A stretch of DNA of 36,650 bases from a virus. How positions within the stretch are numbered: the stretch's first letter is position 1; each line of letters begins with the position of its first letter. The notes beneath the pieces are model-generated. The model was not told where the DNA came from. It did no database searches and saw only the letters and a program-made list of their open reading frames with translations. The position numbers and the translations under genes are program-made. Positions 6,322 to 13,939 of this stretch are shown piece after piece. The stretch covers positions 1 to 36,650 of IMG/VR virus record IMGVR_UViG_3300044800_000044; one strand, 5' to 3'.

Positions 6322-7532
6322 AGATTATCGCTGGCAAGTCCTTCCGCCCTGCCCTCGAATCACAGGCTCGCTATCTCGTCATGTGCGGGGGGGCTGGCAG
6401 CGGCAAGTCCGAATTCGCGGCACGGAAGATTTTTTATCGCTGCGAAATAGAAGGACGCCATAGATTTCTTGTCATGCGCAAGATTCGCCGGACACTCGGT
6501 GAATCCACGGTCGAGGTTATGCGGCGCGTCCTGGCAGAGAACAAGGTCGCCCATGAGTTCAATAAGTCCGATCTGACAATCAACTTTGCCGGGCCTCGCG
6601 GCATGAATGAAATCCTGTTCATGGGACTTGACGACCCGGAGAAGATCAAATCCATCAAAGGCATCACATCCATTTGGCTCGAGGAGACGACTGAGTTCAC
6701 GAAAGAGGACTTCTTACAGATCGACCTCCGGCTCCGCGATCCTGGCCCCCTCTACCATCAGATCATGCTCACGTTCAACCCGCTTGAGGCGCAGGCGCGA
6801 TGGCTCAAGGACATGTTCTTCGGGCCCGTCCCCAACCCCGACGCTTTTGTCCATCGCTCGACAGTCGAGGACAACCCTATCACCGAGGTGCGGGAGACGT
6901 ACCGCAAGCGCCTCCAGGCCCTCAAGGCCCAGGACGAGACAATGTTCACGGTCTATGGATTGGGCGAATGGGCGGCACTCGCAGGGCAGATATTCAACTG
7001 GAACGTCGAATCTCTCCCCCCACTCTCTTTCGATGAGGTGTGGTACGGGGGCGACTTCGGCTATAGCGTGGATCCGGCAGGTGTCGTCAAGATTTACCGC
7101 AAGGCCGACGAGTTCTGGCTCGAGGAAGTGCTTTACAAGACCGGCCTAACAAACCAGGCCCTCGCCCAGGAGATGAAAGATACCGGGGTGGGCAAACAGG
7201 TCGCCTATTTTGATAGCGCCGAACCCAAGTCTATCGAGGAGTTGCGGCGGGCTGATCTCAACGTTCAGCCTTGCGACAAGGGTCCGGATAGCGTCAGGGC
7301 CGGCATAGACTTTCTCAAGAGCAAGAAGATCCACGTCGTCGAAGGGTCGGTGAACCTCTATCGCGAGATGACCGGTTACTGCTGGCGCAAGGACAAGAGC
7401 GGCAACCCGCTGCCCGAGCCGGTTAAGTTCAACGATCATCTGATGGACGCTGCCCGGTACGGGATCGTTACGCACATGAAGCATGGTGAAGCATTCCTGG
7501 GCGTCGTCAAGCACGATGTGAGGCCGGCATAG
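6318..7532 (+). CDS. terL: Terminase large subunit, PBSX/Terminase_3-like (404 aa)
   Basis: This is the motor and nuclease that packages DNA into the prohead. The ATPase domain has Walker A GGAGSGKS at 24-31 and a Walker B segment ITSIWLEE at 116-123. The C-terminal RNase H-like nuclease has GGDFGYSVDPAG with D246, AYFDS with D299 and DHLMDAARYG with D377, a complete acidic triad. TFNP near residues 152-155 fits the coupling motif of this family. Length is normal. It sits between the putative small subunit (4-nt overlap) and the portal gene, the standard order. Very secure. Confidence 0.95.
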   Translation: MKIIAGKSFRPALESQARYLVMCGGAGSGKSEFAARKIFYRCEIEGRHRFLVMRKIRRTLGESTVEVMRRVLAENKVAHEFNKSDLTINFAGPRGMNEILFMGLDDPEKIKSIKGITSIWLEETTEFTKEDFLQIDLRLRDPGPLYHQIMLTFNPLEAQARWLKDMFFGPVPNPDAFVHRSTVEDNPITEVRETYRKRLQALKAQDETMFTVYGLGEWAALAGQIFNWNVESLPPLSFDEVWYGGDFGYSVDPAGVVKIYRKADEFWLEEVLYKTGLTNQALAQEMKDTGVGKQVAYFDSAEPKSIEELRRADLNVQPCDKGPDSVRAGIDFLKSKKIHVVEGSVNLYREMTGYCWRKDKSGNPLPEPVKFNDHLMDAARYGIVTHMKHGEAFLGVVKHDVRPA

Positions 7533-7541
7533 GAGCGAACG

Positions 7542-9086
7542 ATGAGCATCTTCGATAGCAAGGCCAAAGCGCAGCTCCGGGAGACGATAAAACAGAAGGA
7601 AACCATCGCCGCCGAACTCAAGAAGATGGCTTCGATCACCGATGAACGTGACGGACTCCAGGCCAGGATCGGCGCGTATAAGGAGACGCAGGAACTTCTC
7701 GTCAAGGACATCCTCTCCCTCCAGGAGATCGGCCGTGGCTATAAGGGGAATGAGTACCAAGACTATCAGATCGCGGTGCAGGCGATCTCCGACAAGTATA
7801 ACTCGCTTGCCGAGTGGGGCTGCCTGCAGACGGGTGCCGTCATCGATCTCCGGGCAGCCTTCATCCTCGGCGATGGCCTCAAGGTTGTCCATAAGACGGC
7901 GACGAAGGAGGAGGCCGCAACTGAGATGGACTGGGCAAAGCGGTTCCTCGAGTACAACGGCCTCGAGTCCGAGATGGCCCAGGAGCTCGCGAAGGAGGCG
8001 GAGATCGAGGGCAAGATCGCGCTCCGTCTCTTTTGGGACAACAACCCAAAGGATTTCGCTGATTATGGCAAGGACCCCGCGGGCCAGCAACGGCCCGGGA
8101 TGGTCTCGGTCCGGTTCCTGTCCTGGCTCTCGAAGAAGTATATCGTCGAGGTCGACCCGAACGACTACCTCTGGTACAAGCGACTGTCCTGGCCGGCTGG
8201 GTCGACGAGCACCCCTCGCGGTTATGGTTCGACCGGAACCACGCTCACGACGGCTCAGACCTATCCCGCCGGCGCGGTCGATGAGCCGGAATTCGTCTAC
8301 AAGAAGTTCGGCGGCCGGATCAATGACGCAAACGCCGCGCAGCCGAAGGTCATGAAATGCCTGACGCAGATCGACCGCCTCGACAAGGCGCTCCGGGACC
8401 TTCGCGAGATCAACCATCTCTTCGCCTCGCCGACCCCAGACTTCAAGGTCGGGACCGCGCAGGAGGCGACGCAACTGCTCGCCCATCTCGATAACGCGAA
8501 CTGGAAGATCGGGAAGGCGATCGCGCACGTCGGAGATTTTGCGATGATCTCGCCCGACTCTGCCGGGGTCACGAACCTCATCGCCGAGATCGAACTCAAC
8601 GTCAAGATGATCTCCGGAACGACCGGCGTCCCGATCCACTACCTCGGCCTGCTCGATCTGCTCAAGAACCGGGCGACGGGCGACAACACACGCGAGTTGG
8701 TCATGGCCGCGACGACCCGGGAGCGGATGATCTGGGTCGGCGCCTTCGAGGAACTGATCGATAAGGCGATGGCGATGTACAACCAGAAGTCGGGCCTCGG
8801 CCAGAAGACGACGAAGCTCGACCCGGAGAAGATCGGCGTCGAAATCCCCGTCATCTCCCAGGACCAGTGGACGAACCTCGAGAAGGTGCTCATCCCAGCG
8901 GCGCTCGGCAGGATCATCTCGAAGGAATACGTCGCCAGCCAGATCCCGGGCGTGGACATGGAGGAGGAGGCGAAGAAAAAGCAGGCGGCGGCATCGTCGG
9001 AGCTTGAGCAGGCGAAACTCGACCTCGAGCGGATGCGCCAGGACGCGGCTTCGAAGACGATCGTTGCTGGCGGAGGGGGGGCCTGA
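7542..9086 (+). CDS. Portal protein, SPP1 gp6-like (514 aa)
   Basis: The portal forms the dodecameric ring at the capsid vertex through which DNA enters and leaves. The sequence has the gp6-type layout: an N-terminal helical region, the wing/stem region with a GTTGVPIHYLGLLD segment (about residues 362-376), then NRATGDNTRELVMAATTRERMIW and a helical end. The C-terminus is Ala/Glu/Lys-rich (about 480-514) and ends in a glycine run. Length and position directly after the large terminase support the call. It starts ten bases after the terminase with a normal ribosome binding site and overlaps the next start at 9086. Confidence 0.88.
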   Translation: MSIFDSKAKAQLRETIKQKETIAAELKKMASITDERDGLQARIGAYKETQELLVKDILSLQEIGRGYKGNEYQDYQIAVQAISDKYNSLAEWGCLQTGAVIDLRAAFILGDGLKVVHKTATKEEAATEMDWAKRFLEYNGLESEMAQELAKEAEIEGKIALRLFWDNNPKDFADYGKDPAGQQRPGMVSVRFLSWLSKKYIVEVDPNDYLWYKRLSWPAGSTSTPRGYGSTGTTLTTAQTYPAGAVDEPEFVYKKFGGRINDANAAQPKVMKCLTQIDRLDKALRDLREINHLFASPTPDFKVGTAQEATQLLAHLDNANWKIGKAIAHVGDFAMISPDSAGVTNLIAEIELNVKMISGTTGVPIHYLGLLDLLKNRATGDNTRELVMAATTRERMIWVGAFEELIDKAMAMYNQKSGLGQKTTKLDPEKIGVEIPVISQDQWTNLEKVLIPAALGRIISKEYVASQIPGVDMEEEAKKKQAAASSELEQAKLDLERMRQDAASKTIVAGGGGA

Positions 9087-9502
9087 TGGTCATGCACTCA
9101 GGCCGCCGAGTGGCCGGGATTGAGATTGCGCCAAGCCCCTGCCCGAAATGCGGGGGACCGATGTTCAAGATCCCCTGCAAGTGCCCGTTCCGTCGCAAGG
9201 GCTGGGCCCTGTGCGCGAAGTGCCTCAACGCGGCTTGTGGCCATCAGATGGGCCTCGTCATGCGGCACCGCATCAATCGAAGACATTCAGGAGGAACAAA
9301 TGCCATACCAAGGGGAACATTCGTGCCGGCTGAGAGAGCCGGGGGAATTCCAGCCGAACTCGTTCCGGCGAATAGCGAGCGGCAAGGTCTCGATGATCAT
9401 CGGGAAGCTCAAGGGCGATCCGAAGACGACGGCCCAGGCGATCCGGTATCCGAAGTCGTCGTGGACGGCGGCGGAGGCGTCAGCGGATTGCCGGAAGCAT
9501 AA
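9086..9502 (+). CDS. Zinc-ribbon protein, C-terminal part overlaps next gene (138 aa)
   Basis: The first 72 residues have a dense cysteine pattern: CPKC with CGG, CKCP, CAKC and a CGHQ end, which suggests two zinc-binding knuckles. The remaining 66 residues are low-complexity and Gly/Glu/Asp-rich, and are encoded out of frame over the start of the next gene (9300-9502). The start overlaps the portal stop (TGATG at 9084-9088). I think the zinc-ribbon half is the functional part and that the tail may have arisen through loss of a stop near 9300. Its place in the head operon suggests a virion or assembly role, but none is known to me. Confidence 0.5.
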   Translation: MVMHSGRRVAGIEIAPSPCPKCGGPMFKIPCKCPFRRKGWALCAKCLNAACGHQMGLVMRHRINRRHSGGTNAIPRGTFVPAERAGGIPAELVPANSERQGLDDHREAQGRSEDDGPGDPVSEVVVDGGGGVSGLPEA

Positions 9503-9605
9503 GGGCAAGTTCGAGGCAGCCGCATCCGGGGCGGTCCAGGAGACGAATCTCCCAGACCACTTGAACCCTGAGAAGAACCCGATCATCAAGATCGGAGAGG
9601 AGTGA
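9300..9605 (+). CDS. Conserved head-operon protein (101 aa)
   Basis: Begins MPYQGEHSCRL and contains the SFRRIASGK and IRYPKSSWTAAEA segments. I recall a phage protein type with this order (EHxCRL, then GKLKG, then RYPK and W) that occurs alone or ahead of prohead proteases. The start has an AGGAGG ribosome binding site at 9289-9294. The C-terminus reads LNPEKNPIIKIGEE, nearly the same as the C-terminus of the protease/scaffold protein encoded downstream (LNPAKNPMIKLD). This suggests that both proteins use the same C-terminal peptide, perhaps to bind the capsid lining. Confidence 0.7.
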   Translation: MPYQGEHSCRLREPGEFQPNSFRRIASGKVSMIIGKLKGDPKTTAQAIRYPKSSWTAAEASADCRKHKGKFEAAASGAVQETNLPDHLNPEKNPIIKIGEE

Positions 9606-9905
9606 ATGATGATCTCGACGAATACGGTTAAGCCGAAACTCAACGACACGCCCCAAAAGAAGCGGGTCATCCTCTCGTCGGCCGTCAAGGTCGGCGGCGC
9701 ATTCAACTTTAACGGCGGCCGGTATGCCGGCGTCAAGCCGAAGCCAAAGCACACGCAGGGCGTGATCTTCACGAACCAGCTCCGGGATATCGCCGCGGCG
9801 AAGACGCGGGCGGTCCGGATCGAGGAGGCCAAGCGGATGCAGGCAATCAAGGCAGCGGCCCAGAAGAAGGTGGCCGCGAAAGGGCGGGCCAAGAAGGGGA
9901 AGTGA
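9606..9905 (+). CDS. Basic hypothetical head-operon protein (99 aa)
   Basis: A very basic protein. The first 55 residues look strand-rich with NFNGGRYAGVKPKPKHTQG in the middle; the last 30 form an Ala/Lys helix ending KKVAAKGRAKKGK. Such a tail could bind DNA or the capsid interior. It starts on ATG 9606 right after the previous stop (a second ATG follows at 9609) and its stop overlaps the next start. Function unknown; it is flanked by protease/scaffold-type genes, so a head assembly role is likely. Confidence 0.6.
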   Translation: MMISTNTVKPKLNDTPQKKRVILSSAVKVGGAFNFNGGRYAGVKPKPKHTQGVIFTNQLRDIAAAKTRAVRIEEAKRMQAIKAAAQKKVAAKGRAKKGK

Positions 9906-11065
9906 TGAGAATCCAAGCGCGGGTCCGGGAGATGGCGTCGAGCGAGATCATGTCGATGGTCGGCCCGGCGAGGATCCGGGAGATCCAGCGCACCGACCCG
10001 CACCCGATATTCAAGGCGTTTGTCGTCGGACACGAGGGCGAGGCCGCCGGGTACCTCGTGGGAGTCGGGAATATCGTCAAGCGATGGTTCCGGTCCGCCG
10101 TCGTGAAGCTCCACGAGGCGATTCAGATGGGGCTCAAGATCTTCCACGGCCACGGCGACACCAACGACCAGGCCGGCCGGATGGCGATCGGCGAGGTCGT
10201 CGGGAAGAAACTGATGAGGATCGGGGACCGGGTCTCGACCGTCGTCGCCTGCCACATCTTCCCGGAATACCGGCACCTGCCGCTCGACATCGCCTCCATC
10301 GAGGCCTCGGTCGACCTTGAGCAGGATAGGGCGCGCGGGCTCTATGTCGCCGACGTGGGCGAGGTGACGGCCATCGCGCTCAGCAATTCGGCAATCGAAA
10401 CGCCTGGGTTCGCCGGGGCAACGCTCCTCGGCCAGGTCCAGGCATTCGCTAAAAACAAACACATCGAAGGAGAAGAATTTATGGACATCACGATTGAGGA
10501 CGTCAAGGCGTTCCTCAAGGCGGAAAAAGTAGCGCCATCCGACGTGTTCGGAGTGGAAGATTTGACCAGCGATCCCGCGGTCACGGGTTTCGTCGAGAAC
10601 CAGAAGCGGAGCGCCGTCGCGGGCGAGTATGCCCACAGGAAGCGCACCGAGGAGGGATTCGACAAGACCCGGGATGAGCTCGAGAAGAAGGTCCAGGCGA
10701 AAGAGGTCGAGGTCGGCCGGTTGCGGCTCGACGCCGCGAAGGCCCAGGTCCCGGCGCTGTTCGCGAAGCAGAAGGATGCCCGGAAGCTCAACGAGCAGCA
10801 GGAAAAATTCGTCCTGGCGCGTCTCCAGCGGTTCGCCCCCTCGAAGGTCGAGGACGTCGAGAAGGAATTCAATGCCTACCTCGACTCGGAGATCGACGAG
10901 TGCGGGCGGCTCGCGAAGGATGTGTTCGGAATCGGGGCGGAGAAAGGCGAGGGCGGCAACGGCGGCGAGAAGAAGGCCGGCGCGGAGCCGGACGAGACGC
11001 AAGCCGGAGACTCCCAAAGCGATTACCTGAACCCGGCGAAGAACCCGATGATCAAGCTCGACTGA
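9905..11065 (+). CDS. Prohead protease with C-terminal scaffold domain (386 aa)
   Basis: The N-terminal half (about residues 30-185) is a phage serine protease: an FHGHGD segment with His81/His83, GRMAIGEVVGK, and SIEA with the likely nucleophile Ser131, followed by IALSNS and TPGFAGATLLGQVQAF. The C-terminal half from residue 193 is a charged helical scaffold with a coiled coil (about 240-330) and an acidic linker, ending LNPAKNPMIKLD. Such fusions make the internal scaffold and later cleave it (lambda C/Nu3 and Mu I/Z logic). A GTG at 9902 is a possible alternative start; I chose the ATG at 9905. A nested start inside the gene gives the free scaffold. Confidence 0.85.
   Translation: MRIQARVREMASSEIMSMVGPARIREIQRTDPHPIFKAFVVGHEGEAAGYLVGVGNIVKRWFRSAVVKLHEAIQMGLKIFHGHGDTNDQAGRMAIGEVVGKKLMRIGDRVSTVVACHIFPEYRHLPLDIASIEASVDLEQDRARGLYVADVGEVTAIALSNSAIETPGFAGATLLGQVQAFAKNKHIEGEEFMDITIEDVKAFLKAEKVAPSDVFGVEDLTSDPAVTGFVENQKRSAVAGEYAHRKRTEEGFDKTRDELEKKVQAKEVEVGRLRLDAAKAQVPALFAKQKDARKLNEQQEKFVLARLQRFAPSKVEDVEKEFNAYLDSEIDECGRLAKDVFGIGAEKGEGGNGGEKKAGAEPDETQAGDSQSDYLNPAKNPMIKLD
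10481..11065 (+). CDS. Nested scaffold protein (in-frame internal start, 194 aa)
   Basis: An in-frame ATG at 10481 (residue 193 of the protease fusion) follows AAGGAG at 10467-10472 with an 8-base spacer, which is better than the start region of the full-length gene. It would make the helical scaffold domain alone, beginning MDITIEDVKAFLK. The boundary is exactly where the protease domain ends, and lambda Nu3 within gene C is the known precedent. The free scaffold should be made in excess over the protease fusion and fill the prohead. The site and reading frame are seen directly; use of the start is an inference. Confidence 0.75.
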   Translation: MDITIEDVKAFLKAEKVAPSDVFGVEDLTSDPAVTGFVENQKRSAVAGEYAHRKRTEEGFDKTRDELEKKVQAKEVEVGRLRLDAAKAQVPALFAKQKDARKLNEQQEKFVLARLQRFAPSKVEDVEKEFNAYLDSEIDECGRLAKDVFGIGAEKGEGGNGGEKKAGAEPDETQAGDSQSDYLNPAKNPMIKLD

Positions 11066-11126
11066 GGGGCCGGCGGACCAGCCGTGAAAAAGCGGAAAGA
11101 GAAAATCTAAAAAATAGGAGTAAGCA

Positions 11127-11534
11127 GTGCCCAACATGCTAAGAACCGCCACGCCGATGGACGATTGGCGGTCGTTCAAGTTCACGTGTATCACGTCGGG
11201 CGGGCTGCTCGGGGGGAGAGCCTCCTGGGCCGCCGGGGAGCCCTGGCTTTATCTCGTGGGGGATACAGTCGGGGCGCTCCTCGAATCCGCCGACGTGGGC
11301 GACGAGGGAGTCCTCGTCTATCACGCCGAGAAGATTCTCGTCGTGAAGGGGGTCGATTCCGGGGACGTCTTCGGAGTCGGGGACGTGGTCTACTGGGACC
11401 CCGCCACTCGCCTCGTCCATCCCGGCATCGACAGCGGCTATTACCGGATCGGCATCGCAACCGAGCCGGCGGCCGCGTCCGAAGCCCTGGTCGAGATCGA
11501 CCTCGACGGCGCAGGTGCGGCCGTCAGGCCTTAA
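11127..11534 (+). CDS. Capsid decoration/cement protein, DUF2190-like (135 aa)
   Basis: A beta-rich protein that probably binds the outer capsid surface and stabilises it. The C-terminal half has the DUF2190-type pattern: GDVFGVGDVVYWDPATR, then YYRIGIATEPA and ALVEIDLDG at the end. The N-terminal part (residues 1-60) has glycines and short strands. It starts at GTG 11127 behind a GGAG ribosome binding site in an otherwise empty 61-base gap. It sits directly ahead of the major capsid gene, the classic place for decoration proteins. The family assignment rests on pattern, not on a search. Confidence 0.7.
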   Translation: MPNMLRTATPMDDWRSFKFTCITSGGLLGGRASWAAGEPWLYLVGDTVGALLESADVGDEGVLVYHAEKILVVKGVDSGDVFGVGDVVYWDPATRLVHPGIDSGYYRIGIATEPAAASEALVEIDLDGAGAAVRP

Positions 11535-11544
11535 GGAGTAAGCC

Positions 11545-12711
11545 ATGAAAAGCAGAATCTTCAATCTCGACTGGGAAAAGTTCAACTACAAGGACAAGGA
11601 GCAGCGGCTCCAGCTCGCCGGCGCTCTCCAGATGTTCCTGGCCATGCCGAATCCGTTCATCCCGGACCGGCTCAAGAAGGTCCAGGAGTTCGTGAAGAAG
11701 CACAAGCAGGTCCACGAGTTCACCCTGATGAGCGATGGCTATCCCAATGTAAAGGCCATCGACGTCGTGGAGAGGTTCCACCAAGTCGGCGAGTACGACA
11801 CGAGTTTCGAGCAGATCTTCCAGGTCAACGATTACGCCGGCACGAAGGCCTCCGGGTTCGACGTCGCCGGCGTAACCAGCGGCCTGACCTTCAAGGAGAT
11901 CAAGCCCGGGGAAAAACTCAAGGTCTACGAGATGTCCGGCGACAAGTACCGCTGCTATTTCTGCTACTACGGCGGCGCGCTCGGCTGGCACCGCCAGCTC
12001 TTCGATGACGGAGACTGGTGGACCATCGAGGACAACGCGACCGAGTTCCGCGCGGCGGCCTACGGGGGCCGGGCGCGTATCTATTATGCGCTCCTCGAGG
12101 CGGCCGCCGACGCGGTCGGTTGCTGCAAGGTCGTTCAGTCGGACTGCTCCGATTGTTCGGCGGACGCCCGCTCGATTGCCGATTCCCTCAACTTCGCGGC
12201 CATGTCGATCCTCCTGAACACGGCCGGCCGCGGCTACAACCTCAACCCCCAGACGACCCAGTTCATCGTCCTCACCCCGATCCAGATGCGCGGCCGAGTG
12301 AAACAGGCCCTCGGCGTCCTCAACCAGGCATTCCCCGGCGCCGCCCCGGTCATCGACTACAACTTCCAGCAGATCACCTCGCTGATGCTGACCAACCCGA
12401 ACCGGGTCATGGTCATCCTCCCCAAGAAGACGCTCAAGATCGGCTACCGGATGGACCTCACGCTGTTCGACGACTTCGACATCCTGTCCTATACGGACAC
12501 GGTCGCCGGCTGGATGCGCCACGGCGGGTGCATCGGCGACCTCGACCAGATCGCGTGCGTCGAATTCGAACCGCAGAGCGGCTCCTGCCCGAACATGGCC
12601 GCGGCCCCGATCGGGGCATGCGCCAAGGTCACGGACGTTTGCGGCAAGGAAGTGGGATCCCTGGAGGATCTCAACGCCCCTTTCGCCCCAGCGGTCCACA
12701 AGGGGACCTGA
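11545..12711 (+). CDS. Major capsid protein (388 aa)
   Basis: This is the shell protein with the HK97 fold. The layout fits: N-terminal helical arm (about 1-60), a central domain with long helices (LLEAAADAVG near 190-200), and a strand-rich A domain with TQFIVLTPIQMRGRV and NRVMVILPKK, ending in a peripheral segment. An AAGGAG ribosome binding site lies at 11533-11538. It carries 11 cysteines, clustered as CYFC, GCC and CSDC in the middle and four near the end, which is unusual for a capsid protein. Position after protease, scaffold and decoration genes supports the call strongly. There is no visible N-terminal delta domain. Confidence 0.88.
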   Translation: MKSRIFNLDWEKFNYKDKEQRLQLAGALQMFLAMPNPFIPDRLKKVQEFVKKHKQVHEFTLMSDGYPNVKAIDVVERFHQVGEYDTSFEQIFQVNDYAGTKASGFDVAGVTSGLTFKEIKPGEKLKVYEMSGDKYRCYFCYYGGALGWHRQLFDDGDWWTIEDNATEFRAAAYGGRARIYYALLEAAADAVGCCKVVQSDCSDCSADARSIADSLNFAAMSILLNTAGRGYNLNPQTTQFIVLTPIQMRGRVKQALGVLNQAFPGAAPVIDYNFQQITSLMLTNPNRVMVILPKKTLKIGYRMDLTLFDDFDILSYTDTVAGWMRHGGCIGDLDQIACVEFEPQSGSCPNMAAAPIGACAKVTDVCGKEVGSLEDLNAPFAPAVHKGT

Positions 12712-12756
12712 GGGGCCTCGGATACCAATGATCCGGGGATGACTTAGGAAAGTGAA

Positions 12757-13632
12757 ATGCAGGCGGGGGCGGAGCCGAAAATCCTCCGCCCTTGTCCTGC
12801 TCTTTTGGAGATGATGGACATGTTGCTGACGACGAATAGCCGGACGGTGAAGGAGATCCATGAAGACCGGGTGCGGCTGCTGGCCGAGAACCAAGAGGCG
12901 GCCCGGCGGGTTGTGGATCCTTATAATCCGGCCCATGCGGTGCTCGCCGACGGGGCCTGGCGGGGCGAGACCTGCTTCATCCTCGGCGGGGGGCCGTCGC
13001 TCATCGGATTTGACTTCGAGCGCCTTCGCGGGCGCGGGCGCGTCATCGCCATCAACCGGGCCTTCGAGTATGCGCCTTTCGCGGACATCCTGTTCTTCAT
13101 GGACCTTAAGTTCTACAAAATGTGCCATGAGGATCCGGCGCGGCTGGCGAAGTGGGAGGCGTTCAAGGGATACAAGATCTTCCTGAACCTGATGGGGAGG
13201 AAGGTCGAGGACTGCTACTCGGTTCGGTCGCTCGGGCGGCACGGCGTGTCCGGGTCGCTCAAGGCCGGAATCTACCACGGCAACAACTCCGGGACGGGGG
13301 CCCTGGGCCTTGCGCTCTGCATGGGCGCCAGGCCGATCTACCTGCTCGGATACGATATGCGGCACGAGGGCGGGCGCTCTCACTTCCACGACGGCTACGG
13401 CGCGCCACAGCCCGAGCGCGTTGCCCAGTCATTCGTCCGCGACTTCGAAAGGGCGTTCAAGCCCCTCAAGGGACGGGGCGGGATTATAAACCTGAATCCG
13501 AGAAGCGGACTCAGGATGTTTCCATTCTCAACGATCGACGAGGTATTGAATGGACCAGCAAAGGAAAATCTGGGGCACGACGAGCTCCCTCTTTCAGAGC
13601 CCGTTTTTCTCGCTGCATCTGCTCCGGATTGA
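12757..13632 (+). CDS. DUF115/MptE-like transferase, probable CMP-sugar-dependent glycosyltransferase (291 aa)
   Basis: Residues about 70-205 match the DUF115/MptE-like domain: FILGGGPSL at 74-82, RVIAINRAFE, ADILFFMD and a GARPIYLLGYDM segment at 190-201. DUF115 is the catalytic domain of Maf flagellin glycosyltransferases, which use CMP-activated nonulosonic acids, and a GxGPSL motif also occurs in GT42 sialyltransferases. With kdsA/kdsB in the same phage, CMP-Kdo is a plausible donor. No membrane segment is seen. Start is uncertain: ATG 12757 has a weak site, while ATGs at 12811-12820 follow GGAG. The last 28 codons overlap the cupin gene, which is unusual. Acceptor unknown; the capsid protein just upstream is one candidate. 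Confidence 0.65.
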   Translation: MQAGAEPKILRPCPALLEMMDMLLTTNSRTVKEIHEDRVRLLAENQEAARRVVDPYNPAHAVLADGAWRGETCFILGGGPSLIGFDFERLRGRGRVIAINRAFEYAPFADILFFMDLKFYKMCHEDPARLAKWEAFKGYKIFLNLMGRKVEDCYSVRSLGRHGVSGSLKAGIYHGNNSGTGALGLALCMGARPIYLLGYDMRHEGGRSHFHDGYGAPQPERVAQSFVRDFERAFKPLKGRGGIINLNPRSGLRMFPFSTIDEVLNGPAKENLGHDELPLSEPVFLAASAPD

Positions 13633-13939
13633 CGGCGGCGGCTACTGCTCCGAGCACCGGCACGACCGGAAGCGGAACCACTTCCACATCCTCTCCGGCC
13701 GGTTATTCATCCATCAGTGGCCAGTGGGGGCCGAGCAGGACCAGCCTGACACAACGCCGCTCGAGGCCGGGCAGTCGCTGACGATCGAGGTCGGTACTTG
13801 GCACTCATTCACGGCAGCCCTCCCGACCGTCTGCCTGGAACTCTACGAGGCGGCCCCGGTCGAGGAGGACATTGAACGGCGGACGACCGGCGGGATGCAT
13901 GGCCACGCCCCGGATCCCAATGAGGCGGGATTGCCATGA
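13550..13939 (+). CDS. Cupin, mannose-6-phosphate isomerase-like (129 aa)
   Basis: A single cupin barrel. The metal-binding first motif reads EHRHDRKRNHFHILSG (His36, His38, His44/46), and the second has GQSLTIEVGTWHSF with His85. The end VEEDIERR matches the EDDI-R end of type II phosphomannose isomerase cupins. It may isomerise or epimerise a sugar, or act as a dTDP/GDP-sugar accessory. The substrate cannot be read from the sequence. Its 5' end overlaps the DUF115 gene by 83 nt, and it ends in a 4-nt overlap with the glycosyltransferase gene, so it is in the sugar operon. Confidence 0.7.
   Translation: MDQQRKIWGTTSSLFQSPFFSLHLLRIDGGGYCSEHRHDRKRNHFHILSGRLFIHQWPVGAEQDQPDTTPLEAGQSLTIEVGTWHSFTAALPTVCLELYEAAPVEEDIERRTTGGMHGHAPDPNEAGLP

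Noticed and set aside
7146-8639. 497-codon open frame on the - strand over terL and portal
   Set aside because: Antisense shadow; the + strand terminase and portal are unambiguous.
9086-9605. Broken single gene or programmed frameshift joining the zinc-ribbon and 101-aa proteins
   Set aside because: The second gene has its own start and strong AGGAGG site, and no slippery sequence is evident.
9287-11194. 635-codon open frame on the - strand over the protease/scaffold genes
   Set aside because: Antisense shadow of strongly GC-biased coding genes; no ribosome binding site, low-complexity content, and well-supported + strand genes cover it.
12018-12731. 237-codon + strand frame inside the capsid gene
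   Set aside because: Alternative-frame shadow, Arg/Pro/Gly-rich and without any motif.
11524-13389. 621-codon open frame on the - strand over the major capsid and DUF115 genes
   Set aside because: Same antisense bias effect; it spans two secure + strand genes and a gap and resembles no family.
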